Below, one piece after another: positions 1 to 9,014 of a stretch of 64,000 bases of DNA. The notes under the pieces were generated by a model. The model had not been told where the DNA came from. It made no database searches and was given only the letters and a program-made list of their open reading frames with translations. This stretch comes from Lutibacter citreus. GTDB lineage: Bacteria; Bacteroidota; Bacteroidia; Flavobacteriales; Flavobacteriaceae. The position numbers and the translations under genes were made by a program. Location of the stretch: the NCBI RefSeq assembly GCF_003260195.1, contig NZ_QEIH01000002.1:310001-374000 (forward strand). Direction: 5' to 3'. Numbering within the stretch: the stretch's first letter is position 1; each line of letters opens with the position of its first letter.

Positions 1-3000
1 GTTTTTTCCTGCCGCCGCATCACCATCACCACCAATAGCAAATACTTGTTCAATACTTCCACCAAAAGCCCCAATAACATCATCAAAAATATCCCAAGTT
101 TTTACACCTAAAGCTTCACGAGTATAAAATGCATCCCAAATTTGAGGTGTTTTAAAACGAGTTAAATCTAACAATCCTTCTTCAACAATAGCAATTGTAT
201 AGGTCATTCGCTTACCTGATTTTTCACTTACTTTTAAGGTGAATTTTTCTTCAGGTTTTAACACTTTTGGCATTTTAATTTGTGGTTCTAATCGTGTTGA
301 TGGATCTTCAACCAAAATAGGAATAACACCATATAAACGCAACGGTAAATCATTGGCCGTGCTTGCGTGCGGTTGCAATAGTGAAATGTTTATAAACACA
401 TTTGGTGTCATTTCTGAAGTAATAGGAATTTCAACCGTTGTTTCGCCTTTTTGTGTTTTTTGCCAAACGGTTTGTAATACTTCTGTTCCGTTTTCAATAC
501 TTATTAAAGCCCTTCCTTCGGTTCCTGATGGGAACGTAACTTTAGCAGTTTCCCCAACATTGTAGTTTTCTTTATCTGCTGAAAAAACTAACATTTTTGA
601 AGCTTCAGGATCGTTAGTTGGCCGTTTCCACCAATTTTTATAGAAATAAGCCGTTCTACCTGTTGCGTGACCACTTTTATGGTCCATTACTCTTATTAAA
701 AATCGTCCTCCATCATTATCCGGAACATTAATTGTAAAAGCTCCTTTTCCTTCTAAATTAGTATTTACTTTTAGTTTTTTGAAAGGTTTATGATATTTAT
801 TACCATCATAAGAAGAAATATCATCATAGGAAGAACTCCACCACCAACGCCATTTAATTTGATAAACTTCAACTTCTAATCCATTCCTAGCAACTGGTTT
901 TCCATCTTTAGTAACTGTTGCAACATTAAACGTTACATTATCATCGGTTTCAAAAGAGCCGTAACGTTTTGCTTTGGGAGATTTTAACCCAACAAATGAG
1001 CTATAAGGCGCATAATTTTTGGAAATAACATCCATTGAAAAATCACCACCGTTTTCAAAAGCTTTGGTTAAAAAAGCTACTTTTAGCATTCCAGGCGCTT
1101 TTCCTTTTAAGTTTACCTTTTTATTAATGTTTGCATTTCCTGAAACATCTAATTTATTATCAAAAATCACTAATTCTTCACTATTAAAATCTCGTGTAGG
1201 ATCGTTAAAAATATAATCTGGAAATTGTTTTGAAAAAGCACTTGAATTATTACTAAACTTCGCTTTAACTTCTGTTCTAATATTCTTTGCAGGAGCTCCG
1301 TGTAACCAATTTACTTGTAACTCTCCATTAATTGGTTTTGTATTGGTTAAAACTTCTTCCTTAAAATCAATTTTAATTTTTAAACGGTTTGGTTTTACCG
1401 TTTCAACTTTTAATGACTTGTGAAATTTAGCACCACCAACACTAATATTAGCATTCCAATTTCCTGTTGGATCCGTATCTGATGTTGGTACTGAAAATTT
1501 GTAAAAACCATTTACATTAGTTGCCGTAACTTGCTTGTTAGTTAATTTTCCACGCGCATCAGTTACTTCTAATTTTACTGGATGAGATTTTGGTAATGGA
1601 TTTGCATTGTCGTTCAACACAAAAGTTAAATGAATTGAATCTCCTGGACGCCAAACTCCGCGTTCACCATACATAAATCCTTTTAAGCCTTTCTGTAATT
1701 TTTTACCCGAAACATTAAACTTACTTAACGATAATGAATGACCATCGTCTAATTTTATATACGTTTTATTTGTTTTATCTGAAATAATGGCGAAATAAGC
1801 ATTTTTATTAACGTCCATTTTAATTATTCCTTGATTGTTAGTTATTGCATTTGCAATTTCTTGCTGTTGGTAGTTATAAATTGCAACTTTTGCACCCGAA
1901 ACTGGATTGGTTGTTAAAATGTTTGTTACGGCAAAAAAGTACGATTTGTTGGATCCTTTTTTAGCAATTACTCCCAAATTGGAAGCTAAAATGTTTGCTG
2001 AAACTATTCTATCATTATTATCGTAATACGCCTTCTTACAGGGGTTACTTCTATCATCCCAATTGTAATAATTATTGCTGTAACTGTAAATTAAATTATC
2101 CCAATATTGCTCTTCTCGTTCATCTAATTCAGCTGCTTGTTGCGTGGAATATTCGTGTTCATTATAATAATATTCATCTTCATAATTATTACCATACCCA
2201 TTTTCTTCACTTGAAACAACACCCTCTCCATCACAAGTATACAATGAATATTCTTGTTTAATACTTAATTCAACTCTATAAATAGCGCCAGGGTCAGCCT
2301 TTATCATTTTTGATAAATCAATAGCGTATGCTTTCCATTTTCCGTTATTATCAAGTTCATTTTTAACAAGTTTAACAGTTTTTATAGCTACTCGCCTACC
2401 CACTCTCCTAATATTATACCGGTTACTGCTTCCTAAGCTATTTTCTTGTAAAAATTGCAAAATATTATCTTCAAATATTTTAATAACCCTAACATCAACT
2501 GCTTTTAAATTAACAGCTTCAAAATTGAATTTTAAATCGTTAGAATTTGGTAAAATAACTCCGTTGGATATTAACCTAATTGCAGGTTTTAGTTGTTCAA
2601 AAGCAACAGTTTCTGAAAAGGATTTTTTTAATTTATAACCATCTGTACTTTTAATTCCTTGAAAAACATCAACAAGTACATTTCCAACAACTCTAGTATC
2701 TGGGTATACTTTTAGTACGTTTCCATCAACAACATATTTTAAATTTTTTGCGTTTTTCACAGCAATTAAACCTTTAAAATTTTGTTGTTTTTGAAGAGGG
2801 TCTGAAAAGTTGATATTTAAATGCTGTTCTGGAGATTGAAAAACTTCAACATTTACAATTGAAAAGTTATTTTTTCCTGGAATATTTAATTGGTTTTTAC
2901 CATCATTATCAACGTTTATAGCTTTTCCATTCCAAGAAACTTCAATGTTAGAATCATCTTCAAAACGATGAATACTATCAATTATAAAATTGAAATTTGT

Positions 3001-3579
3001 ACTTATAGAATCTGCATTTTTCCAATTAATTTTTAATTTTTTATCATTTTGTTCTGCTGAAATTAATTTTTGAGCATCTACCAAATCTAAAATATCAGCC
3101 GTTTTTAAAACACCTTCAACATATTGCCATTCTTTACTGTAGGATTGTAAATTGTTTGTGGTAATATTAAAATTTTGCTCAAGTGTTTTAAATTTAAACG
3201 TATACGTTTTATATTCTGAAGTAACATTTGCATATAATTTTCCTAACTTAACAGTTACCGAATATTCTGTATTTGGTTGTAACCTTTCAGAGGGTTGAAA
3301 CAACAAACTACGAGTATTTAAAGCCAATAGTTCTCCACTAATACTAGGTGAAATGTTAACTATGTTTTTTGATACTTTTTCATTAGAAACCCACCCTTCA
3401 ACTTCTTTAGCTAAATCAATTCTAATGGGTTCAGCTACAGAAACTGCACCAGAAGTTGTATAATTAATATACTCTTTAAACTTAAATAAATTGTTAGTGG
3501 ATTCTTGTGGTTTTTCATCTTTACAAGAAATGATTGCGACACTTAATAATAGTGTAAAAATTACTTTTTGAAATTTCAT
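1..3579 (-). CDS. Bacterial alpha-2-macroglobulin family lipoprotein (3' end outside window)
   Basis: About 1193 codons are visible; the gene runs off the left edge. It starts with a lipoprotein signal (MKFQKVIFTLLLSVAIISC, lipidated Cys19), so the product is probably periplasmic and membrane-tethered. Around residues 635-655 is the family-typical stretch YGERGVWRPGDSIHL (MG2/macroglobulin region), and the last visible part contains YTIAIVEEGLLDLT and FAIGGDGDAAAGKN, which I recognise from Bacteroidota alpha-2-macroglobulins. The thioester and complement-like C-terminal domains would lie beyond the window, so whether a CxEQ thioester is present cannot be seen. Family role: trapping or inhibiting foreign proteases that breach the outer membrane, often alongside the peptidoglycan synthase PbpC. 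Residues about 440-530 form an unusual Tyr/Asn/Glu-rich stretch. The family call is firm; the exact role is inferred. Confidence 0.9.
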   Translation of the reverse strand, partial: MKFQKVIFTLLLSVAIISCKDEKPQESTNNLFKFKEYINYTTSGAVSVAEPIRIDLAKEVEGWVSNEKVSKNIVNISPSISGELLALNTRSLLFQPSERLQPNTEYSVTVKLGKLYANVTSEYKTYTFKFKTLEQNFNITTNNLQSYSKEWQYVEGVLKTADILDLVDAQKLISAEQNDKKLKINWKNADSISTNFNFIIDSIHRFEDDSNIEVSWNGKAINVDNDGKNQLNIPGKNNFSIVNVEVFQSPEQHLNINFSDPLQKQQNFKGLIAVKNAKNLKYVVDGNVLKVYPDTRVVGNVLVDVFQGIKSTDGYKLKKSFSETVAFEQLKPAIRLISNGVILPNSNDLKFNFEAVNLKAVDVRVIKIFEDNILQFLQENSLGSSNRYNIRRVGRRVAIKTVKLVKNELDNNGKWKAYAIDLSKMIKADPGAIYRVELSIKQEYSLYTCDGEGVVSSEENGYGNNYEDEYYYNEHEYSTQQAAELDEREEQYWDNLIYSYSNNYYNWDDRSNPCKKAYYDNNDRIVSANILASNLGVIAKKGSNKSYFFAVTNILTTNPVSGAKVAIYNYQQQEIANAITNNQGIIKMDVNKNAYFAIISDKTNKTYIKLDDGHSLSLSKFNVSGKKLQKGLKGFMYGERGVWRPGDSIHLTFVLNDNANPLPKSHPVKLEVTDARGKLTNKQVTATNVNGFYKFSVPTSDTDPTGNWNANISVGGAKFHKSLKVETVKPNRLKIKIDFKEEVLTNTKPINGELQVNWLHGAPAKNIRTEVKAKFSNNSSAFSKQFPDYIFNDPTRDFNSEELVIFDNKLDVSGNANINKKVNLKGKAPGMLKVAFLTKAFENGGDFSMDVISKNYAPYSSFVGLKSPKAKRYGSFETDDNVTFNVATVTKDGKPVARNGLEVEVYQIKWRWWWSSSYDDISSYDGNKYHKPFKKLKVNTNLEGKGAFTINVPDNDGGRFLIRVMDHKSGHATGRTAYFYKNWWKRPTNDPEASKMLVFSADKENYNVGETAKVTFPSGTEGRALISIENGTEVLQTVWQKTQKGETTVEIPITSEMTPNVFINISLLQPHASTANDLPLRLYGVIPILVEDPSTRLEPQIKMPKVLKPEEKFTLKVSEKSGKRMTYTIAIVEEGLLDLTRFKTPQIWDAFYTREALGVKTWDIFDDVIGAFGGSIEQVFAIGGDGDAAAGKN

Positions 3580-3808
3580 TTTTTGGGTACAGTTTTTTTT
3601 TAGCAAATTTTTATAAAATTAATTAAAATTGTTCAATTACATATAGGTTTGTTCCTTTAATTAATTGTTACAAAAAGTATTTTATTATGGGATATTGGCT
3701 ATATTTTAACAAGCTAAGCATAAAAGCCTCCTTATTTTATAAACTTCTGTTAATATTTAATTTATCATCTAAAACAAAAACTTAGTTGCATTAATATTGC
3801 TATAAAAA

Positions 3809-6193
3809 ATGAAAAAGCCATTTATTGTAACTTTTATACTATTTAGTATCATAATTTATTCTCAAGAATTAAAAACTATTAAGTTACTTCCACCCGAATC
3901 AAAAGAACATTCCGATTTACATTTTCTAAAGAATGAATTGCAAGAAAAACGACTTGTAATGTTAGGTGAAATTACACATATGTATGGAAACGTTTTTGAG
4001 ATGAAATCTCGTGTGGTTGAGTATTTACATAAAGAATTAGGGTTTAATACCATTGCTATGGAATCTTCAATGTATGATTTGTGGCTGTTGAATAAAAATG
4101 GATTCAACTCTAAAGGATTTAACAATGCTATTTGGGGTGTTTGGTCTGGTTCAGTTGAATTTCAAAGACTTGTAAAAAACATTGAAAAAAATAAGATTAA
4201 AGTTATTGGTTTCGATTCTCAATTTAATAATAATATTCCATCATTTATTGATAATTTCTTTCATTATTGCGCTAATAACAACATACAATTTACCTTAAAC
4301 AGAAATGATTTAGCTATTGCTATTGAAGGTGTTTTAGAACACACTTCATATGACGAATATGATATTAAATTTTCAAATTATGAAAAAGAACTAAATAGAA
4401 TTATAACAACTATTGGATTATTTAAAAATACAGAACAAAACTATTATTGGTTACAGTTTACAAAAAACATTCTTGCTTGTTCCAAAGATGCATTCTATAA
4501 TAAGAAAGAGATTTTAACTACAGATTTTGGTAATAAAAACTACAATTATAGAGATGCACAAATGGCTAACAATTTATTAAGTTATATGAGCAGGAACCCT
4601 AACGAAAAAGTAATTTGTTGGGCGGATAATATTCATATAATTAATTCTATTTCAAGTGTACAAAAGCCCATTATAAAAGACTTTATTTCAATGGGTAATC
4701 ATATTAAAAAAGTTCTTAAAAATAAAGTTTATAGTTTGGCAACCATTCATGCAAATGATTCTCTTTTTGAAAAAGGTAAATGGTATGAAACTCCAATTGT
4801 TAAAAATTCTTTTGAGGATAAACTAAAATCCTTCAAAATGCCATACATTTTTGTAAGTTCCAATCAAGAGGCAATGAAAATACCTCAACAAACAAGACTT
4901 TTAAACATTATTGATTTTACAGAGGCAAGATTAGACCAACTTCACGATGGTTATATTTTTATTGAAAATGCAACAATCCCAACAAGTGAAATTGAAGATT
5001 ACAGAGATACAAATTCAAAAAAACTTTTAGTTATCTCAAAAAATATAAATTCAAAAACAGATAAAAACAGACTCCTAAAAGGTCAAGTAATTGATTTTGA
5101 AACAGGTGAACCAATTCCCTATTCAAACATTATTATGAAAAAAGAAGAAATATATAGAGTTGCTGATGAAAATGGATATTTTGAGTTACCAATATCAAAT
5201 AAAATATTAGAAAAATCAATGGTAAATATAACTTCTATAGGTTATGAAAATAAAGCCATTCTTCTTTCTAAATTCAAAAATAAAATAAATCTTAAACCAA
5301 TATTTGAGAAACTTAATGAAGTAGTTATTAAAGCTAAAGCTTCACCAAAAGTGATACTTCAAAAAGCAATTAAAGCTATAAAAAACAATCATCCAATAAA
5401 GCCATTTAATTTTAAAAGGTATGCAAATATTATTATTAATAAAAATGATAAAACTTTATTAAATTTAGAGTTAGTTACAAAAGATTACGACCAGGGCTAT
5501 CTTTCCCCTTATGTTATTACACAAAAGGTAGAACAAATAAAATATAACAAAAATCTATATCCTAAAAAGTATAAATACACTTCTCAATTTTATCAAATGA
5601 GAGAAAATGCAATTAGATATGCCAATATTCTTCATAAAAGAAAAAATAAAAAGTTTGAACTTCATTTTATAAAATCTAATCAATCAGAAAAGGACAATTT
5701 TTATATTATAGAATTTAAAACCGATAGAAATAAATGGAATTATACAAATAGATTTTATCCCGCCAAATATTCAGGTAAGGTTTTTATAAACAAAGATAAT
5801 TTTGCTATTGTAAAAGTTATTGAAAATTGGGAAACAACATTAAATAAAGCTGAAATTGAAAACTATTTTAAAGGTTATAAAGAATATAGCAATGTTAAAG
5901 AATTTAAAAATAAAGAGGAAACTATTTGCACCTATTCTAAAAATATAAATGGTAAATACTATGCATCCCGTTTTTTTAATAGAAGATATGTTGAAACTTT
6001 AGATGAAGAAAACCATATAGAAAATTCTGTATTTGAAACAGTTTCAAATTTCTACAATTTTGAACTAAAAAACATTGAACCTATTGTATATGAGCACAAT
6101 ATTAAAAAATTTACAAAATTAAATAGCGTGTCTTTTCATCCAATTTTTTGGGATTCATTTTATAAACAGCACCCAAAATTAAAGAATTATTAG
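3809..6193 (+). CDS. Erythromycin-esterase-like secreted protein with CarboxypepD_reg domain
   Basis: 794 residues with a signal peptide (MKKPFIVTFILFSIIIYSQ). Residues about 40-370 resemble the erythromycin esterase family: the LGEITHMYGN segment holds the conserved Glu54 and His57, and WADNIHI (271-277) matches the second family motif WAHNxH, with the first His replaced by Asp but His276 kept. Residues about 425-500 form a carboxypeptidase regulatory-like beta-sandwich (GQVIDFETGEPIPYSN). The remaining 300 residues look like the beta-rich C-terminal part often found after such a domain in Bacteroidota. The substrate is unknown; the architecture is not that of plasmid EreA/EreB resistance enzymes, so macrolide hydrolysis should not be assumed. 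It diverges from the alpha-2-macroglobulin gene and converges with trhA, with 3 bases between their stops. Confidence 0.75.
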   Translation: MKKPFIVTFILFSIIIYSQELKTIKLLPPESKEHSDLHFLKNELQEKRLVMLGEITHMYGNVFEMKSRVVEYLHKELGFNTIAMESSMYDLWLLNKNGFNSKGFNNAIWGVWSGSVEFQRLVKNIEKNKIKVIGFDSQFNNNIPSFIDNFFHYCANNNIQFTLNRNDLAIAIEGVLEHTSYDEYDIKFSNYEKELNRIITTIGLFKNTEQNYYWLQFTKNILACSKDAFYNKKEILTTDFGNKNYNYRDAQMANNLLSYMSRNPNEKVICWADNIHIINSISSVQKPIIKDFISMGNHIKKVLKNKVYSLATIHANDSLFEKGKWYETPIVKNSFEDKLKSFKMPYIFVSSNQEAMKIPQQTRLLNIIDFTEARLDQLHDGYIFIENATIPTSEIEDYRDTNSKKLLVISKNINSKTDKNRLLKGQVIDFETGEPIPYSNIIMKKEEIYRVADENGYFELPISNKILEKSMVNITSIGYENKAILLSKFKNKINLKPIFEKLNEVVIKAKASPKVILQKAIKAIKNNHPIKPFNFKRYANIIINKNDKTLLNLELVTKDYDQGYLSPYVITQKVEQIKYNKNLYPKKYKYTSQFYQMRENAIRYANILHKRKNKKFELHFIKSNQSEKDNFYIIEFKTDRNKWNYTNRFYPAKYSGKVFINKDNFAIVKVIENWETTLNKAEIENYFKGYKEYSNVKEFKNKEETICTYSKNINGKYYASRFFNRRYVETLDEENHIENSVFETVSNFYNFELKNIEPIVYEHNIKKFTKLNSVSFHPIFWDSFYKQHPKLKNY

Positions 6194-6196
6194 AGC

Positions 6197-6850
6197 TTAC
6201 TTTTTTATAGGCAAGACATAAAAAAATATGGAGATAAAGTGACAAAAACTTCCTATTAAAACAAAAACATGAAAGATTGCATGGTTGTATTTTATACTTT
6301 TAATGCTATATAATACCGCTCCAATTGTATATGCAAATCCACCTCCAAATAACCATATTAAACCTTCAAATGGTAAATTATTAATTAATGGTTTTATAGC
6401 AAAAATAATTACCCAACCCATTAATACATAAGCCATTGTTGAAATTTTATCGAACCTTCCTGTATAAAATAATTTTAATATTACACCTATAATTGCTAAA
6501 CCCCAAGAAACTCCAAAAATAGTCCAGCCAATCCAACCTTTTAAAACAACCAATGCAAAAGGAGTGTAAGTACCTGCTATTAAAATATAAATAGATGCAT
6601 GGTCAAGTATATTTAACTTATAACGTAATTTAGGTAATTCTGAATAATGATAAAATGTAGAAGCAGCATATAATAAAATTAAACTTGCTCCGTAAATACT
6701 AAAACTTATTACATGCCAGATATTCCCGTATAGACTAGAGTAAACAACCAGTAAAACCAATGCTATTACACTTAAAACTAACCCTATACCATGTGAAAGC
6801 ACATTTAGTTTTTCCTCTTTTGGATTGTAATATTTAATTTTCTTGTTCAT
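6197..6850 (-). CDS. trhA: Hemolysin III / TrhA family membrane protein (PAQR)
   Basis: 217 residues with about seven predicted membrane helices. The N-terminal motif EEKLNVLSHGIGLVLS, the segment ASTFYHYSELPKLRY and the C-terminal NHAIFHVFVLIGSFCHFIS contain the conserved Ser, His and Asp residues of the PAQR/HlyIII family (likely metal site: Ser and His in the FYHYS region, HAIFH and CHF near the end). Family members act in the inner membrane; bacterial TrhA has been linked to membrane energetics and fluidity rather than true haemolysis. The length is normal. It shares the leftward strand with the acyltransferase gene just upstream (gap about 50 bases), so co-transcription of two membrane-lipid-related genes is possible. 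Confidence 0.9.
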   Translation of the reverse strand: MNKKIKYYNPKEEKLNVLSHGIGLVLSVIALVLLVVYSSLYGNIWHVISFSIYGASLILLYAASTFYHYSELPKLRYKLNILDHASIYILIAGTYTPFALVVLKGWIGWTIFGVSWGLAIIGVILKLFYTGRFDKISTMAYVLMGWVIIFAIKPLINNLPFEGLIWLFGGGFAYTIGAVLYSIKSIKYNHAIFHVFVLIGSFCHFISIFFYVLPIKK

Positions 6851-6899
6851 TTAAATAATAAAGGTATAAAAATTACTTCACCTACAATACTTTTTTCAA

Positions 6900-7622
6900 C
6901 TACTGATATAAACCGCTTTTAACAACATTAAAAGTTTTTTGTTTTAAACTTTCTCTATCTTTTAACGTTAAACCTTTAGTTTCAATAATTGGATGAACTT
7001 TTACACGAAGTTTACCTGGGCTTCCACTAAAAAAGGTATATGATAATCGCTTTTTACAATCCATAAAAGACAAAGGAACAATAGGAATCTGAAACTCAAT
7101 TGCCAACCTAAAAGCACCATTTTTAAAAGTATCTAAAATTATACTTTCATCATCTGGAACAAGGCCTTCAGGGAAAATACAAACATCAACACCATTAGCA
7201 AGTCTTCTTCTAGCTTCATCATAAACAGCTATTCTACTTTTTGAATTATTACGATCTACAATAATACATGTACGCTTGTAAAAAAAACCAAAAATAGGAA
7301 TCCTCGTCAATTCTTTTTTACCAACAAAAACAAATGGATTTTTTGCAATTGAAAGCATCACCATAATATCAATCATTGATGTATGATTTGGACAATATAC
7401 ATAACTTCTTGCTCCATTTTGAAGTTTATTATCTGTTAAAACAACTTTAAACCCCATAACAAATAAAATAGTATTTGCCCAAGCCCGTGCAATTTTAAAA
7501 AAAATAGGATATAATTTTTCAGATGAAGTAACTACTAATAAAATAGGAATTACTGGTATAATGGTAAACAATACCCAGCAATAAAACCAACAACGCCAAA
7601 AAATGTAAAAAATAAATTTCAT
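6900..7622 (-). CDS. plsC: 1-acyl-sn-glycerol-3-phosphate acyltransferase (PlsC family)
   Basis: About 240 residues. The acyltransferase block I motif NHTSMID (HX4D catalytic pair) lies near residue 80, and the FPEG motif near residue 150; an N-terminal membrane anchor (FIFYIFWRCWFYCWVLFTII) precedes them. The enzyme adds the second acyl chain to lysophosphatidate in phospholipid synthesis at the inner membrane. I set the start at the ATG giving MKFIFYIFW; an ATG two codons upstream (7628) and a TTG at 7631 are in the same frame and cannot be excluded. A related role, such as ornithine-lipid O-acylation, is possible, as PlsC-like paralogues are common in this phylum. Confidence 0.85.
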   Translation of the reverse strand: MKFIFYIFWRCWFYCWVLFTIIPVIPILLVVTSSEKLYPIFFKIARAWANTILFVMGFKVVLTDNKLQNGARSYVYCPNHTSMIDIMVMLSIAKNPFVFVGKKELTRIPIFGFFYKRTCIIVDRNNSKSRIAVYDEARRRLANGVDVCIFPEGLVPDDESIILDTFKNGAFRLAIEFQIPIVPLSFMDCKKRLSYTFFSGSPGKLRVKVHPIIETKGLTLKDRESLKQKTFNVVKSGLYQ

Positions 7623-7708
7623 AAGCATCAAATGTAAAAATTTAGGCTAACTTCTCCTTAAAAATTATTAATTTCATACTATTATTAATAATTAAACTCT
7701 AAAAATAA

Positions 7709-7945
7709 ATGTTATACTCAATTATAATTGGTGGGCTTGCTGGTTGGCTTGCAGGCAACCTAATGAAAGGTGGCGGCTACGGACTTTTAAAAAATATTAT
7801 ACTTGGTATTATAGGTGGGTTGCTTGGTGGATGGCTCTTTAATAAATTAGGAGTTTCTATTTTAAACGGTATTCTTGGAGATTTATTAGAAGGTGTTATT
7901 GGAGCTGTTATTATTATGTCTATTGCAGGAGCAATTAAAAAATAA
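7709..7945 (+). CDS. GlsB/YeaQ/YmgE family small membrane protein
   Basis: 78 residues, very rich in Gly, Ile and Leu, with three hydrophobic segments containing GGLAGWLAGNLMKGGGYG and IIGGLLGGWLFNKLG. These glycine-zipper repeats are typical of the transglycosylase-associated / YeaQ-YmgE stress-response membrane family. The molecular function of the family is not established; it is often induced by general stress. It is a single-gene unit followed by a clear rho-independent terminator at 7969-7992. Confidence 0.85.
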   Translation: MLYSIIIGGLAGWLAGNLMKGGGYGLLKNIILGIIGGLLGGWLFNKLGVSILNGILGDLLEGVIGAVIIMSIAGAIKK

Positions 7946-7968
7946 AAGTATTTTAAATAAATCTTTTT

Positions 7969-7992
7969 AAGCGGCTTCTACCGCTTTTTTTA
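7969..7992 (+). terminator. Rho-independent terminator after the YeaQ-like gene
   Basis: Stem AAGCGG / CCGCTT with a six-base loop (CTTCTA), followed immediately by a run of T. It lies 24 bases after the stop codon of the small membrane protein gene and just before the trpS promoter. Confidence 0.85.
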
Positions 7993-8007
7993 TGTAATTG
8001 AAATATG

Positions 8008-8015
8008 TACTTTTG
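8008..8015 (+). promoter_or_regulatory. Flavobacterial -7 element of trpS
   Basis: TACTTTTG matches the flavobacterial -7 consensus TAnnTTTG and lies 20 bases before the trpS ATG. The matching -33 position holds only T residues (no TTG), partly because it falls in the upstream terminator. Confidence 0.55.
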
Positions 8016-8035
8016 TTGAACTTAAAAACAATTAG

Positions 8036-9004
8036 ATGTCAAGAATTTTAACCGGTGTTCAAAGTACAGGAACACCACACTTAGGAAACTTATTAGGAGC
8101 AATTATACCAGCCATAAAAATGGCAAATAATTCTAAAGAAGAATCTTTTTTATTTATTGCTGATTTGCATTCATTAACGCAAATAAAAAATGGTAAAGAG
8201 TTAAGAGAAAACACTTATAATGTAGCAGCAACATGGCTTGCTTGTGGATTGGATGTTGAAAAAAATGTTTTTTACAGACAAAGTGATATTCCTGAAACAA
8301 CTGAACTTTCTTGGTATTTAAGTTGCTTTTTTCCATACCAAAGATTAACGTTAGCACATAGTTTTAAAGATAAATCAGACAGATTAGAGGATGTAAATGC
8401 GGGTTTATTTGCATACCCAATGTTAATGGCCGCAGATATTTTATTATACGATGCAGAAATTGTTCCTGTAGGGAAAGATCAATTACAACATTTAGAAATT
8501 ACCCGTGATGTTGCAAACAGGTTTAACCATCAAATGGGAGATACATTAGTTCCGCCAGAAGCAAAAATTCAAGAAGGAACAATGTGGGTACCAGGAACTG
8601 ATGGTGGAAAAATGAGTAAATCTAGTGGTAATATTATCAATATATTTTTACCAGACAAACAGTTGCGTAAACAAGTAATGAAAATTAAAACAGATTCTAC
8701 TCCTTTAGAAGATCCTAAAAATCCGGATACCTGTAATTTGTTTGCTCTTTATAAATTACTAGCTTCAGAAGCTCAAATTGAAGAAATGAGAGCAAATTAT
8801 GAAGGTGGAAATTATGGTTATGGACACGCAAAACAAGCTTTTTATGAATTGTTAGTAGATAAATTTTCTGAAGAAAGAGCTCGTTACAATTATTACATGG
8901 AAAACCTTGATGAAATTGATAAAGCATTAGCTATTGGAGCTAAAAAAGCAAAAATAGTTGCCTCTGATGTACTTAAAAGAGTTAGAACTAAACTAGGTTA
9001 CTAA
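8036..9004 (+). CDS. trpS: Tryptophan--tRNA ligase
   Basis: 322 residues, normal for bacterial TrpRS. Class I aminoacyl-tRNA synthetase signatures are both present: the HIGH-type motif TPHLGN at residues 13-18 and KMSKS at 192-196. GVQSTGTPHLGN, ADLHSLT and AADILLYDAEIVPVGKDQLQH are diagnostic of TrpRS rather than TyrRS. It charges tRNA-Trp in the cytoplasm. The gene has its own promoter element at 8008-8015 and is followed after 10 bases by a DUF418 gene on the same strand, which is probably co-transcribed. Confidence 0.97.
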   Translation: MSRILTGVQSTGTPHLGNLLGAIIPAIKMANNSKEESFLFIADLHSLTQIKNGKELRENTYNVAATWLACGLDVEKNVFYRQSDIPETTELSWYLSCFFPYQRLTLAHSFKDKSDRLEDVNAGLFAYPMLMAADILLYDAEIVPVGKDQLQHLEITRDVANRFNHQMGDTLVPPEAKIQEGTMWVPGTDGGKMSKSSGNIINIFLPDKQLRKQVMKIKTDSTPLEDPKNPDTCNLFALYKLLASEAQIEEMRANYEGGNYGYGHAKQAFYELLVDKFSEERARYNYYMENLDEIDKALAIGAKKAKIVASDVLKRVRTKLGY

Positions 9005-9014
9005 ACCATAAATT

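Noticed and set aside
239-565. Plus-strand frames inside the alpha-2-macroglobulin gene (239-565, 1019-1216, 1995-2261)
   Set aside because: They are antisense shadows of the minus-strand gene, with no recognisable protein features.
3809-6193. Macrolide resistance gene
   Set aside because: Similarity is to the broad family only; the architecture and a changed motif argue against assuming antibiotic hydrolysis.
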